Below the pieces are notes generated by a model. The model was not told the origin of the DNA. It ran no database searches and worked only from the letters and a program-made list of their open reading frames with translations. A stretch of DNA of 64,000 nucleotides from Acidovorax delafieldii (lineage in GTDB: Bacteria > Pseudomonadota > Gammaproteobacteria > Burkholderiales > Burkholderiaceae_C), in contig NZ_VJWE01000013.1 of the NCBI RefSeq assembly GCF_007993815.1, positions 248,001-312,000 on the forward strand, written 5' to 3'. The translations under genes were made by a program, and so were the position numbers. Below are positions 44,352-54,850 of the stretch, one piece after another; position 1 is the stretch's first letter, and every line of letters begins with the position of its first letter.

Positions 44352-45806
44352 TCAGGCCAAGGGCGGGGTCTCCTGTGGCAACTCTGCAGCGCCGGGGGCT
44401 TCGGCCAATGTGGCCAGCCCTTTGCCGCTGCGCTTGCTGGTGTACAGCGCCCGGTCCGCCCGGTCCATGAGCGCGGGCATGGATTCCACAGCAGGGCCCT
44501 GGAACAAGGCGACCCCAACGCTTGCGCCGGTCAGCACGTGTTGGCCACTGTCGAGTCCAATGGGTGCCACCAGCGCTGCCAGCACCTTGTGGGCCAGTTC
44601 CATGGCGGCCTCCGGGGACGCCACAGCGTTCAGCACCAGTGCAAATTCGTCGCCGCCCAGGCGAGCGGCGGTGTCATTGGCACGAGCCAGCCCGGCCAGA
44701 CGCTGCGCCACACGCACCAGCACCTGATCGCCACTGCCGTGCCCCAGACTGTCATTGACCGCCTTGAAACCATCCAGGTCCACCAGCAACAACGCGCCAG
44801 CGCGGTGGTCACGGTAGGCCGTCAGCACCGCCTGCGACAAGCGGTCTTCAAACAGGCGCCGGTTGGGCAGCCCTGTCAGGCGGTCATGGCTGGCCAGCGC
44901 CAGCACCTGCTGGTGGGCGCGCACCAGCCGAGCGCTCAACAGCCCCAGCACCAGCGCGAACGCGTAGGCCAGCATCACCACCAGCGCGGGTGCACGGCCT
45001 GCAGCCCCCCACCCGCCCGTGGGGACCGCGCCCAGGATCCAGCTGCCGCCACCCGGCAAGGGCACATCGAGCGTGGCCGGCTCCTCGTCGAACAACTGAG
45101 GGCGGCCGATGAACACCGCGCCCTGCGCGCCCATGGCGTCCAGTCCACGTGCCGCCACCTGAAAACCCATCTGGTCCGAGTTCAGGCCCACGTCGGCGAA
45201 CAGGGTGTCGGCATTGACGGTGAGCGACACGATGCCCCAGTAACGGGGCCCGCCCACAGGTGCGCGCCCCGGCGGATGTGCCAGAAACACCGGCGTGCGG
45301 CTGATGATGCCGAGCCCCCCTTGCACCAGCGGAATGGGACCTGCAACGACGGTGCGGCGGGTCTGGATGGCCCGCTCCACCGCACCACGCTGCTGCGGGT
45401 TGTCCAGGTACCGCAGGCCAATCGCTCGCTCATTGCCCACGCGCGGGTACACATCGCTGATGACGTTGTCGGGCGCCAGAGCCAGGTTGCGGATATTGCG
45501 CTGGTGCTCCAGCAGGCGGCCCACCACGGTGGCAAAGATGTCGGGCGACATGCTGCCTTGTGCGGCAATGAAGGCGGACACCGTTTCGGGCACCGACAGC
45601 GTGCTCTGCAATTGCCTGTCCAGGCGGTCGCGGATCTGCAGCAGGTGGCTTTGCGCCTGCGCAGCAATCTCAGCGCGTGCCTTGGTGTGTGAGATATCGA
45701 TGACCACCCAGGCCAGCGAGGCGGCCAGCATGCTGCTGCACACGCCCACCGCGAGGGGCAGGTACCGGTGATGGATCCAGTTCGAAGGGAGGCGGCTGGT
45801 GGGCAT
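44352..45806 (-). CDS. Membrane diguanylate cyclase: CHASE-GGDEF
   Basis: 484 residues from ATG 45806. Membrane segments near residues 15-35 and 285-305 enclose a periplasmic CHASE sensor (RLDRQLQSTLSVPETVSAFI, GLRYLDNPQQRGAVERAIQT, GIISRTPVFLAHPPGRAPVG). The GGDEF domain has LTGLPNRRLFEDRL, LVDLDGFKAVNDSLGHGSGD and the active motif RLGGDEF, with RAND five residues before it as an I-site. It should make cyclic di-GMP in response to a small periplasmic ligand. It is convergent with the ferritin-like gene; its promoter lies in 45807-45994. Confidence 0.93.
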   Translation of the reverse strand: MPTSRLPSNWIHHRYLPLAVGVCSSMLAASLAWVVIDISHTKARAEIAAQAQSHLLQIRDRLDRQLQSTLSVPETVSAFIAAQGSMSPDIFATVVGRLLEHQRNIRNLALAPDNVISDVYPRVGNERAIGLRYLDNPQQRGAVERAIQTRRTVVAGPIPLVQGGLGIISRTPVFLAHPPGRAPVGGPRYWGIVSLTVNADTLFADVGLNSDQMGFQVAARGLDAMGAQGAVFIGRPQLFDEEPATLDVPLPGGGSWILGAVPTGGWGAAGRAPALVVMLAYAFALVLGLLSARLVRAHQQVLALASHDRLTGLPNRRLFEDRLSQAVLTAYRDHRAGALLLVDLDGFKAVNDSLGHGSGDQVLVRVAQRLAGLARANDTAARLGGDEFALVLNAVASPEAAMELAHKVLAALVAPIGLDSGQHVLTGASVGVALFQGPAVESMPALMDRADRALYTSKRSGKGLATLAEAPGAAELPQETPPLA

Positions 45807-45994
45807 GAATGAGGTCCGGGATGGGTGCCGGATGGTGCCATGGTCTGTGCAGACCGGCCAGCACCGACTGCGCAGGGGATGGCCGCTTTGGAGACACCCA
45901 GGCCGGTCGGTGAGACAGCCCCTTGTGGCCACAGCCCCACGGAACGTACCGCACGTACCATACGCACAGCAAACACCGCTGGTGATGCGAATGC

Positions 45995-46036
45995 GGAGGG
46001 GGGCTGGGGTCAGGCGGCTTCGCAGCAGCCCTCCCC
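45995..46036 (-). terminator. Hairpin downstream of the TctC-like gene
   Basis: GGAGGGGGGCTG (45995-46006) faces CAGCCCTCCCC (46026-46036), giving a GC-rich stem with one imperfect position, beginning six bases after the receptor stop. There is no T-run, so termination is uncertain. Confidence 0.3.
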
Positions 46037-46041
46037 GTCCT

Positions 46042-47031
46042 TTATTGCGCTACAAACCCGCTGGTCTTGATGATGCGCGTCCAGGCCTCGGTGTAGGCCT
46101 TCTCGCGCGTGGCCAGCTGCTGGGGCGACATGTAGCCCACCGTCAGGCCCATGGCGGTGAGGTGCTCGCGCACATCGGGCTGGGCCACCACCTTGGCCAG
46201 CGCGTTCGAGAAGTCGGTGATGAACTTTTGCGGCGTGCCCGTGGGTGCGTAGATGCCGTAGTACGGCAGGTCTTCAAAGCCCTTGAGACCCATCTCGTCG
46301 AACGTGGGCACGTCGGGCATGGAGGCCTGGCGCTTGGTGCCCAGCACGCCCACCACGCGCACCTTGCCGGCCTTGTGGTTTTCCATGAAGTCCTGCACCG
46401 AGGCCACGCCCGCGCTGATCTGGTTGCCCAGCATGTCAGCCATCATGGGGGCGCTGCCCCGGTACGGCGCCGAGACCAGGTCCAGCTGGTACTTTTGCCC
46501 CACCAGCTTGACCAGAAACTCTGGAGTGGAAGCTGGCGCAGGAATGCCCACCGCGCCCTTGCTGCCACCGGCCGTCTTGACCCACTGCACGTATTCGGTG
46601 AACGACTTGGCCGGCGTACCGCCCGACACGGCAAACGCATTCACAAACGTGGCAAAACCGCCCACCGCCACAAAGTCGCGCGCGGGTTCGTAGCCGGGGT
46701 TCTTCACCACCTGGGGCAGGATGGAGACGGTGTGGTCGTGCGTGAGGAACAGCGTGGTGCCGTCGGGCGCCGAGGCCTTGAGTGCCTGCGCGGCAATCTG
46801 GCCGCCCGCGCCGGGGCGGTTTTCGACCACCACGGGCTGGCCCAGCTCATCCTTGAGCTTCTCGGACAGCGTGCGCGCAATGGCGTCCGTACCGCCGCCG
46901 GGCGGAAAACCCACAAGCAGGCGGATGGGCTTGGCCTGCTGGGCGGACGCCAGGCCCACGGCCAGCGCGGCGCCCACAAAAGCACCCGTGCGCACAAGGC
47001 GGGACAGCAGGCTGCGGCGAGAAGTTGTCAT
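46042..47031 (-). CDS. Bug/TctC-family periplasmic solute receptor (orphan)
   Basis: 329 residues from ATG 47031. Signal peptide with a RRSLLSRLVRTGAFVGAALA start and cleavage near GLASAQ. The mature protein opens with KPIRLLVGFPPGGGTDAIAR and contains VVVENRPGAGGQIAAQALK and LAPTGTP-like blocks (YGIYAPTGTPQKFI), the signatures of Bug receptors, which bind carboxylates or small amides. No TctA/TctB genes are near, as is common in this bacterial group, where dozens of orphan Bug genes occur. It lies downstream of argH on the same strand with a repeat between them. Confidence 0.93.
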   Translation of the reverse strand: MTTSRRSLLSRLVRTGAFVGAALAVGLASAQQAKPIRLLVGFPPGGGTDAIARTLSEKLKDELGQPVVVENRPGAGGQIAAQALKASAPDGTTLFLTHDHTVSILPQVVKNPGYEPARDFVAVGGFATFVNAFAVSGGTPAKSFTEYVQWVKTAGGSKGAVGIPAPASTPEFLVKLVGQKYQLDLVSAPYRGSAPMMADMLGNQISAGVASVQDFMENHKAGKVRVVGVLGTKRQASMPDVPTFDEMGLKGFEDLPYYGIYAPTGTPQKFITDFSNALAKVVAQPDVREHLTAMGLTVGYMSPQQLATREKAYTEAWTRIIKTSGFVAQ

Positions 47032-47120
47032 GAAAAAGCTCCAGTTTTTGAGATGCGTTGGTTGGCGACACGCCCTTGAAACGAGCATGATCCCTGCCAG
47101 TGGCCGCCGCGTAAGGGCCG

Positions 47121-47205
47121 CCCCGCCACGCTGGCGGCGTCCCCCTTCCCGCATTGCGCAGCAATGCGAGAGAAGGGGTGAAGGCGCGCAGCGCCACAGG
47201 GGGTT
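47121..47205. repeat. GC-rich hairpin repeat of a second type
   Basis: Centre is a perfect eight-base stem CGCATTGC / GCAATGCG with loop GCA (47150-47168), flanked by CCCCCTT and AGAAGGGG that extend the pairing imperfectly, then AAGGCGCGCAGCGCC and AGGGGGTTGT. I recall near-identical elements in intergenic spaces of Acidovorax-like genomes, but cannot verify it here. It lies just after the argH stop and may act as its terminator. Confidence 0.55.
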
Positions 47206-47216
47206 GTCATTAGCCT

Positions 47217-48704
<1,488 letters not shown>

Positions 48705-48756
48705 AAGGAGGGCAATAATCCGGTGGTTCAGACACCCGGACTGTCCGGATGCCGCA

Positions 48757-50007
48757 ATGCAAAACACCCAAATTTTATCGACCCAGCCCCCGCCGCCGGA
48801 TTCCGCCCTGCCAGACAGGCCAGCGCGCAGCGTGCGGGCCGCTGCGGGCGCCGGGCCGGGCGGGCAGCCGCCACGTGGGCGGGCCCTGGTGTTCGATGCC
48901 TGCCAGGTCGGTGTGGTGCTGCGGGCCGTGCTGTTTGTGGAGGTGGTGGTGGGCGTGGGTGCCATGTATGGCGCCAGCAGCCCCGTCGAATGGCTGGCCA
49001 GCCTGGCGCTGCTGACCGGCGGCGCGCTGCCGGCCACGCTGGTGTGGCTGATCACGGCCTGCAGCCTCAAGACGGTGCTACAGCGCCTGTCCACCGCGCA
49101 GCAATATGCCGCCGGGGTGCTGCTGGGGGCCGTGGCCGGTGCCTATGCCTGCGCCATGCTGGCGCTGGTGGGCCTGTCGGCATCGCCGCCCTGGCTGGCC
49201 AGCGCAGCGACAGGCGCGTTGCTGGCGGCCATGCTGGTGGCTGCGCTGGTGCTGCGCGCCCGGGGCCGCACCCCGGCCGCCACCACCGCGCGCCTGACCG
49301 AGCTGCAGTCGCGCATCCGCCCGCATTTTTTGTTCAACACACTCAACAGCGCCATTGCGCTGGTGCGTGAGGAGCCGGCCAAGGCCGAGTCGCTGCTCGA
49401 AGACCTGTCGGACCTGTTCCGCGTGGCCCTCATCGAGCAGGGAGAATCGACCACGCTGGCCGAGGAGATCACCCTGGCGCGCCGCTACCTGGGCATTGAG
49501 CAGGTGCGCTTTGGCAAGCGCCTGCAGGTGCAATGGAACCTGGACCCACGCACCGACAGCGCGCGCCTGCCGCCGCTGCTGCTGCAGCCGCTGGTGGAAA
49601 ACGCCGTCAAACATGGCGTGGAGCCCAGTGCCCGGGGCGGCAAGCTGCGCGTGCTGACCGAGCTGCGCGGCACCCGCGTGGTGGTACGCATCACCAACAC
49701 CCTGCCCCCCAAAGAGGGCAAAACCGGCAAACACGACGAGCCCAGCACGCGGGGCCATGGCATCGCACTGGCCAACGTGCGCGCGCGGCTGGCCTTGCTG
49801 CATGACGTGCAGGGCGAATTCACCGCTGGCGTGCAGGACGGGCTGTACCAGGTGCGCATCACCCTGCCCGCCGCCGACCCCACCCCTGCCGCCCGCCCGC
49901 GCACGCCCTTGCGCGGGCGTGGCGACCTGCGGGGCGGCTACCGCCGAGGCGCGGTGGCCCCGACCGAACCTACCCCCTCCAAACCCCATGAACATCCTGA
50001 TCGTTGA
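48757..50007 (+). CDS. LytS/AlgZ-type sensor histidine kinase
   Basis: 416 residues from ATG 48757. A Pro/Ala-rich N-terminus is followed by four membrane segments between residues 50 and 167, with no large periplasmic domain. The kinase part begins with the phospho-acceptor block [20 protein letters not shown] (His190), typical of the His_kinase family of LytS/AlgZ, and ends with an ATPase domain ([20 protein letters not shown], then [19 protein letters not shown]). It overlaps the response regulator gene by 20 bases, so the pair is co-translated. In Pseudomonas the equivalents control pili and alginate; the targets here are unknown. Confidence 0.92.
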   Translation: MQNTQILSTQPPPPDSALPDRPARSVRAAAGAGPGGQPPRGRALVFDACQVGVVLRAVLFVEVVVGVGAMYGASSPVEWLASLALLTGGALPATLVWLITACSLKTVLQRLSTAQQYAAGVLLGAVAGAYACAMLALVGLSASPPWLASAATGALLAAMLVAALVLRARGRTPAATTARLTELQSRIRPHFLFNTLNSAIALVREEPAKAESLLEDLSDLFRVALIEQGESTTLAEEITLARRYLGIEQVRFGKRLQVQWNLDPRTDSARLPPLLLQPLVENAVKHGVEPSARGGKLRVLTELRGTRVVVRITNTLPPKEGKTGKHDEPSTRGHGIALANVRARLALLHDVQGEFTAGVQDGLYQVRITLPAADPTPAARPRTPLRGRGDLRGGYRRGAVAPTEPTPSKPHEHPDR

Positions 50008-50737
50008 CGACGAAGCCCTGGCGCGCAGCCGCTTGCGCACCCTGCTGTCCGACTGCTCGGACATCCAGCGCTGCACGGTGGCAGAGGCCTCCAACGCCGC
50101 CGAGACCATGGCGCTGCTGGGCCCCACCGGGGGACGTGGGTACGACCTGGTGCTGCTGGACATCCACATGCCCGGCCAGGACGGCCTGGCACTGGCCCAT
50201 GCACTGCAGGCCCTGCCCCAGCCCCCGGCCGTGGTGTTTGTGACGGCCCACGCCGACCACGCAGTGAGCGCGTTCGAGCTGGATGCCGTGGACTACCTGA
50301 CCAAACCCGTGCGCCGCGAGCGCCTGCAGCAGGCCCTGGCCAAGGTGCAGCGCACCAGCCGCCCCGCAGGACCCAGTGCCGTGCCCAGCATGCCCGAGGG
50401 CGAGACCCTGCTGATCCAGGACCGGGGCCGCACCGAACGCCTGCCGCTGACCGAGGTGCTGTACTTCAAGGCCGAGCAGAAATACGTGACCGTGCGCACC
50501 ACCACGCGCAGCTACATCATGGACGGCTCGCTGAGCGAGCTGGAAGCCAAGTTTGCACCGCGCTTCCTGCGCATCCACCGCAATGCGCTGGTGGCGCGCC
50601 GCGCCGTGCGCGCGCTGGAAAAGCACTACGACCCTGAGGAGGGCGAAGGCTGGGCGGTGCGGCTGCAAGGCTCGACCGAACTGCTGGCGGTGTCGCGGCG
50701 GCAGGTGGCGGCCGTGCGCGAGGAGCTGGCGCGCTAG
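49988..50737 (+). CDS. LytTR-family response regulator (AlgR-like)
   Basis: 249 residues. The receiver domain has [15 protein letters not shown] (Asp7, Asp8), the phosphorylated Asp58 in LVLLDIHMPGQDG, the threonine in VFVTAHADHAVSAF and the lysine in DYLTKPVRRERL. The C-terminal 105 residues are a LytTR DNA-binding domain with LYFKAEQKYVTVRTTTRSYI and FLRIHRNALVARRAV. It is encoded with the AlgZ-type kinase. Downstream lies a repeat and then the convergent arsA gene, whereas in Pseudomonas hemC follows. Confidence 0.93.
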   Translation: MNILIVDDEALARSRLRTLLSDCSDIQRCTVAEASNAAETMALLGPTGGRGYDLVLLDIHMPGQDGLALAHALQALPQPPAVVFVTAHADHAVSAFELDAVDYLTKPVRRERLQQALAKVQRTSRPAGPSAVPSMPEGETLLIQDRGRTERLPLTEVLYFKAEQKYVTVRTTTRSYIMDGSLSELEAKFAPRFLRIHRNALVARRAVRALEKHYDPEEGEGWAVRLQGSTELLAVSRRQVAAVREELAR

Positions 50738-50783
50738 CAGCAGGGCTGCACAGGCCTTTGAGGGCCTTGGAACACCCCTACAG

Positions 50784-50855
50784 ATATTTTTTGAGCCATT
50801 TTGGCCGCTAGCGCTAGTTCCATATGCCCTAGCAGCTATCAATGAGATAGCAAAT
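50784..50855. repeat. AT-rich palindromic repeat, copy E (overlaps arsA 3' end)
   Basis: The fullest copy: TTTTTTGAGCCATTTTGGCC, GCTAGCGCTAGTTCCATAT, CCTAGCAGCTATCAATGAGA and TAGCAAAT in order. Read on the minus strand it gives the last codons (D-L-L-S-H) and the TGA stop of arsA at 50839-50841. It fills the space between the convergent regulator and arsA genes. Confidence 0.75.
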
Positions 50856-52671
50856 CTCCTGTGACTGCAGGCGGTGCGGCCGCCAGCCGCCCCAGCGCCT
50901 CCACGCCCACAGGCGGCTGCGCCAGCCAGGGCAGCACGTAGGTGCGCTGCGCCAGGCCGCTGGCGATGCGTGCGGCCTGCTGTTGCTCGCCCGCCAGCCG
51001 GGCCCGCAGCAAGGGGTCGCTGGTGCCGGTGGCCGCCACACTTTTGTTGATGACCCAGGCCCAGGGCTCGATGCGGGCGCGGCGCAGGTCGTCCTGCAGC
51101 GCGGCGGCTTGGCTCACGGGCGTGACCTCGGGCAGCGTGACGATGACCACATGGGTCATATCCGCGTCCTGCAGGCGCATCAGCGGCGTGATGATGTGCT
51201 TGGAATTCGCGCTTCCTTCGTACTGCTGCGTCATCTGCCGGTGGTAGGCGCCGGTGGCGTCCATCAGCAACAGGCTGTGGCCGGTGGGGGCCGTGTCCAG
51301 CACCACAAAGGCGCTGCGCGCCTCGTTCACCACGCGGCTGAAGGCGTGGAACACGGCCACCTCTTCGGTACAGGGCGATTGCAGGTCTTCCAGCAGCAGG
51401 GCGCGGCCCGCGTCGTCCAGCGCCTTGCCGCGTGTGGCCATGATCTTGTCGATGTAGGCATGGGTCTCGGCGTGCGGGTCGATGCGCCCCACCTTCAGGC
51501 CCGGCAGGCTGCCATCGAGCTGGCTTTGCACATGGGCCGCCGGGTCGGTGGTGGTGAGGTGCACGCTGTGCCCACGCTGCACCAGGCCCACGGCCAGCGC
51601 GGTGGCGATGGTGGTCTTGCCCACGCCGCCCTTGCCCATCACCATGATGAGGCCGTGGCCCTTGGCGGCCAGCGCGTCGGCCAGGGACGAGAGGGGTTCG
51701 GCCTGCAACGACGCGCCGACAACGGCAGAGGGCGCGCTCAATGGCACCGCGCCACCCGCCAGCAAGGCCCTCAGCGCAGGCAAACCCACGGTGTCGAAGG
51801 CGCGCAGCGGCACCTCGTCGCGGGGCAGGTGCGCCAGCGCATCGGGCATCTGGTCCATGGCCTGACGGCCCAGGGCCTCGATGGCATCGGCCACCGCGTC
51901 CTGCCCCGGCTGGCTGGCATGGAACACGCCGTTGATGGCCAGGCGCTGGTTGGCCAGGCCCAGGGCGCGCAGCTCCAGCGCGGTGCGCGCGGCCTCTTGC
52001 ATGGGGCGGGGGTCGGGGCGGGTGACCAGCACCACGGTGGTCAGGGCCGGGTCGCTCAGCGCAGCCAGGGCGGCGTTGAAGCGCGCCTCCTGCATCTTGA
52101 GCCCCGAGTGCGGCCCCAGGCACGACGCCCCCCGGTCGTTGCCCGCAAGGAATCCGGTCCAGGCCTTGGGCAGGCTCAGCAGACGCAGCGTGTGGCCGGT
52201 GGGGGCCGTGTCGAACACCACGTGGTCGAACACGTGGCCGGTGTCATTGCCCTCGCTGGCCAGCAGCGCGGCAAATTCGTCAAATGCAGCGATCTCGGTG
52301 GTGCAGGCGCCCGAGAGTTGCTCGCGCACTGTCGCGCGCTCATCGCTGCTGGCGGTGGCCTCCAGCTGCGCCAGCACACGCTGGCGGTAGGCCTCGGCGG
52401 CGGTATCGGGGTCGATGTTGAGCATGTGCAGCCCCGGCACCCCGGGCACGGCCACTGGCTGGTTGGACAGCGGCACGCCCAGCATTTCATCGAGGTTGGA
52501 GGCAGCATCGGTGCTGACCAGCAGCACCTGCCGACCAGCATCCGCCAGGGCAATGGCAGCAGCCGTGGACAGCGATGTCTTGCCCACCCCGCCCTTGCCC
52601 GTGAAGAAAAGGAAACGCGTGGGCTGGGCGAGCAGCCCGAGGGAGATGGGGGTAGCGTGTGGGGCAGTCAT
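50839..52671 (-). CDS. arsA: Double-domain arsenite-stimulated ATPase ArsA (orphan)
   Basis: 610 residues made of two homologous ATPase halves, each with a GKGGVGKT loop (25-32 and 346-353) and a DTAPTGH signal-transduction motif. The three cysteines that bind As(III)/Sb(III) in plasmid ArsA have counterparts: Cys123 in GACTTEIAAFDEF, Cys184 in GASCLGPHSG and Cys434 in SPCTEEVAVFHAF. I found no other cysteine in the protein. No arsB, arsC, arsD or arsR gene is in the window, so the pump partner must be elsewhere or the protein serves another metal. The ZIP transporter gene lies 52 bases upstream. The stop codon is supplied by a repeat. Confidence 0.92.
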   Translation of the reverse strand: MTAPHATPISLGLLAQPTRFLFFTGKGGVGKTSLSTAAAIALADAGRQVLLVSTDAASNLDEMLGVPLSNQPVAVPGVPGLHMLNIDPDTAAEAYRQRVLAQLEATASSDERATVREQLSGACTTEIAAFDEFAALLASEGNDTGHVFDHVVFDTAPTGHTLRLLSLPKAWTGFLAGNDRGASCLGPHSGLKMQEARFNAALAALSDPALTTVVLVTRPDPRPMQEAARTALELRALGLANQRLAINGVFHASQPGQDAVADAIEALGRQAMDQMPDALAHLPRDEVPLRAFDTVGLPALRALLAGGAVPLSAPSAVVGASLQAEPLSSLADALAAKGHGLIMVMGKGGVGKTTIATALAVGLVQRGHSVHLTTTDPAAHVQSQLDGSLPGLKVGRIDPHAETHAYIDKIMATRGKALDDAGRALLLEDLQSPCTEEVAVFHAFSRVVNEARSAFVVLDTAPTGHSLLLMDATGAYHRQMTQQYEGSANSKHIITPLMRLQDADMTHVVIVTLPEVTPVSQAAALQDDLRRARIEPWAWVINKSVAATGTSDPLLRARLAGEQQQAARIASGLAQRTYVLPWLAQPPVGVEALGRLAAAPPAVTGDLLSH

Positions 52672-52723
52672 GGGCCCAGCATGGCAGAACCGTCCGGCAC
52701 GGCCTTGAGCCAGGTCAAGTGCG

Positions 52724-53563
52724 TCAGTGCGCGTGCGCCGCCCCGCTCACCAGCGTGACCACCGCCATGCCGGCAATCAGCCAGGCAATCTGCAACACGG
52801 TTTCGCGCGCGGTCAGGCGTTTTTGCAGCTGGGGGATCAGGTCGGCGAGCGCCACGTACACAAAACTGCTCGACGCCACGGCCAGGAAGTACGGCAAAAA
52901 GTCTTGCAACTGCCCCACCAGGAAGTAGCCCACCACCCCGCCCAGCGCCGTCACGGCCCCCGCCAGCGACACCTTCACCAGCGCCATGCGGCGGTTGGGG
53001 CTGGTCTGGCGCAGCACCACCAGGTCGCCCATGTGGTGCGGCACCTCGTGCGCCAGCACCGACACGGCGGCAATCACCCCCAGGCGAATGTCGGCCATGA
53101 AGGCCGAGGCAATCAGGATGCCGTCGCCAAAACAATGCACGCTGTCGCCCGTGAGCACCGCCCAGCCTCCCGAGCGCGGGCCGTGATGGTGGTGCGCATG
53201 GCCGTGGTCATGGCCGGTTTCATGGCCATGGTCATGGTGGGCATGGCTATGGGCAGCGGTCTCTGCGTGGCTGTGCTCATGCCCGTGGTGCCACAGTTCG
53301 GCCTTGTCCAGCAAAAAGAAGAACACCACACCCACCAGCAGGGTGGCAAACAGGTCATGGGCGCCCGCCTGGCTCTCGAACGCCTCGGGCAACAGGTGCA
53401 TGAAGGCCGTGGCCAGCAAGGCACCCGCGGCCAGGCTGAGCAGGTGCTGCGGCCCCACGCTGTCGCTCCGCCCACCCAGGCCCAGCCGCATAAGCAAGGC
53501 GGCCAGCCACACGCTGCCGATACCAGCGGCCAGCGTGGCCAGAATGATTGCTACCAAAGTCAT
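52724..53563 (-). CDS. ZIP-family divalent metal transporter with His-rich loop
   Basis: 279 residues and about eight membrane segments. The transport helices hold HCFGDGILIASAFMADIRLG and SVLAHEVPHHMGDLVVLRQ, the ZIP metal-site motifs (the first glutamate of the usual HNxxDG/HExPHxxGD pair is conserved as HEVPHHMGD). Between segments III and IV lies a loop with 18 histidines in 37 residues, a zinc- or nickel-sensing/binding feature. It imports zinc or another divalent ion into the cytoplasm. The start codon and ribosome region lie inside a repeat copy (53547-53607). It precedes arsA on the same strand. Confidence 0.9.
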   Translation of the reverse strand: MTLVAIILATLAAGIGSVWLAALLMRLGLGGRSDSVGPQHLLSLAAGALLATAFMHLLPEAFESQAGAHDLFATLLVGVVFFFLLDKAELWHHGHEHSHAETAAHSHAHHDHGHETGHDHGHAHHHHGPRSGGWAVLTGDSVHCFGDGILIASAFMADIRLGVIAAVSVLAHEVPHHMGDLVVLRQTSPNRRMALVKVSLAGAVTALGGVVGYFLVGQLQDFLPYFLAVASSSFVYVALADLIPQLQKRLTARETVLQIAWLIAGMAVVTLVSGAAHAH

Positions 53564-53607
53564 AGCTTGTTGCGCTTTATCTTTAAGCCTTGGCTCATTT
53601 TTTATTC
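53547..53607. repeat. AT-rich palindromic repeat, copy F (contains ZIP start codon)
   Basis: Read on the minus strand: AAAAAATGAGCCAAGGC, AAGATAAAGCGCAACAAGCT and GACTTTGGTAGCAAT, a diverged member of the family seen at 50784 (shared GAGCC, AGCGC, AGCTAT and TAGCAAT blocks). The ATG of the ZIP gene at 53563 falls within it. Confidence 0.55.
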
Positions 53608-53633
53608 AGAATCTGCACGCCCGATGCAAGATG

Positions 53634-53661
53634 AAAAAAGCCGCCCCGGGTGTGGGGCGGC
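53634..53661 (-). terminator. Rho-independent terminator of the dienelactone hydrolase gene
   Basis: On the minus strand a perfect eight-base stem GCCGCCCC / GGGGCGGC is followed by six T residues (A-run at 53634-53639 on the plus strand). It lies 33 bases after the hydrolase stop codon. This is the best terminator in the window. Confidence 0.85.
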
Positions 53662-53694
53662 TGCGGGTGGCCTGGTGGGCCGGGGGTTTGTGCA

Positions 53695-54591
53695 TCAAAC
53701 CACACCGTGCGTCTTGAACCAGGCCAGCGTACGCTTCCAGCCGTCTTCGGCCGCTTCCTTGCGGTAGCTGGCGCGGTAGTCGGCATGGAAGGCATGCGGT
53801 GCATCGGGGTACACCACAAATTCCGACGCCTTGGCCTGTGGCGAGCCACTGGACAAGGCCGCTTTCATCTTATCAACCGTGTCAAGAGGGATGCCGGTGT
53901 CTTTTTCGCCATACAGGCCCAGCACCGGCGCCTTGAGGATGGGGGCCAGGTCCACAGGGTGCTTGGGGGTGAGCTCGCTCGCTTGCCCCACCAGCCGCCC
54001 GTACCATGCCACGCCGGCCTTGACGGGGCCGTGTGCGGCATACAGCCAGGTGATGCGGCCACCCCAGCAAAAGCCGGTGATCCCCACCCGGGCGCCATCG
54101 CCCCCGTTGGCTGCGGCCCATGCCACAGCGCCGTCCAGGTCGGCCATCACCTGGGCGTCGGGCACCTTGGACACCACTTCGGCCATCAGCTTGGCAATGT
54201 CGGTGTAGGCAGAGGCGTCGCCCTGGCGCGCGTACAGCTGGGGCGCAATGGCCAGGTAACCCGCCTTGGCAAAACGGCGGCAGGTGTCGGCGATGTACTC
54301 GTGCACACCAAAAATCTCCTGGATCACCAGCACCACGGGCAGGCCGGTCTTGCCTGCGGGCGCCGCGCGGTAGGCGGGCACCTTGAAACCGTTGACCGTG
54401 AAGCTCACCTCCCCCACCGTCAGGCCGTCTGCCGGCGTGGCAATGGCCGTCTGCGCCATGATGGGCGCGGCTGCGGCCGCATAACCCAGGCCCAGCGCTG
54501 CCTGCAGCGCAGTGCGGCGCGTGGCGCCCGCTTCGGTGGTGCGGCCGGGCAACAGCGCCTGGGCGTCGGCATGGAGGTCGTCATTGAACAT
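53695..54591 (-). CDS. Dienelactone hydrolase family protein, probably exported
   Basis: 298 residues from ATG 54591 after a TTGGAGAA ribosome site. The N-terminus carries a twin-arginine-like [20 protein letters not shown] segment, so export by Tat is possible. The alpha/beta-hydrolase part has [19 protein letters not shown], the nucleophile cysteine in [16 protein letters not shown] and the histidine in [12 protein letters not shown], the Cys-Asp-His triad of the family. Natural substrates of such exported members are not known; true dienelactone degradation is unlikely as no chlorocatechol genes are near. It ends at a strong terminator and is divergent from the PAS-GGDEF gene. Confidence 0.88.
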   Translation of the reverse strand: MFNDDLHADAQALLPGRTTEAGATRRTALQAALGLGYAAAAAPIMAQTAIATPADGLTVGEVSFTVNGFKVPAYRAAPAGKTGLPVVLVIQEIFGVHEYIADTCRRFAKAGYLAIAPQLYARQGDASAYTDIAKLMAEVVSKVPDAQVMADLDGAVAWAAANGGDGARVGITGFCWGGRITWLYAAHGPVKAGVAWYGRLVGQASELTPKHPVDLAPILKAPVLGLYGEKDTGIPLDTVDKMKAALSSGSPQAKASEFVVYPDAPHAFHADYRASYRKEAAEDGWKRTLAWFKTHGVV

Positions 54592-54850
54592 CGGTTTTCT
54601 CCAAAAGAAGGGATGGGCAGGGGGTGAAAAGTGCCAGCCCCGGAGTCTATGGGGTTTGCACCGCCTCCGCATTTTCGGATACCGGAAAACGGGGAGCGCT
54701 GCTAGACTTTCTGCGAGCACCGTCGTCAGGGGCCTGCGTCCACGGACCGCCACCACCCAGACGTTTGCTCGCCCATCCCTTTATTGTTGATTTTTTCTCA
54801 CCCCCACCCGCCCGACCACTTTCCGCAGACCCTCGCAACGGCCCCAGCGC

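Noticed and set aside
53547..53607. Rho-independent terminator at the repeat copy before the ZIP gene
   Set aside because: The copy is too diverged to form a stable stem, and the clear terminator is at 53634-53661.
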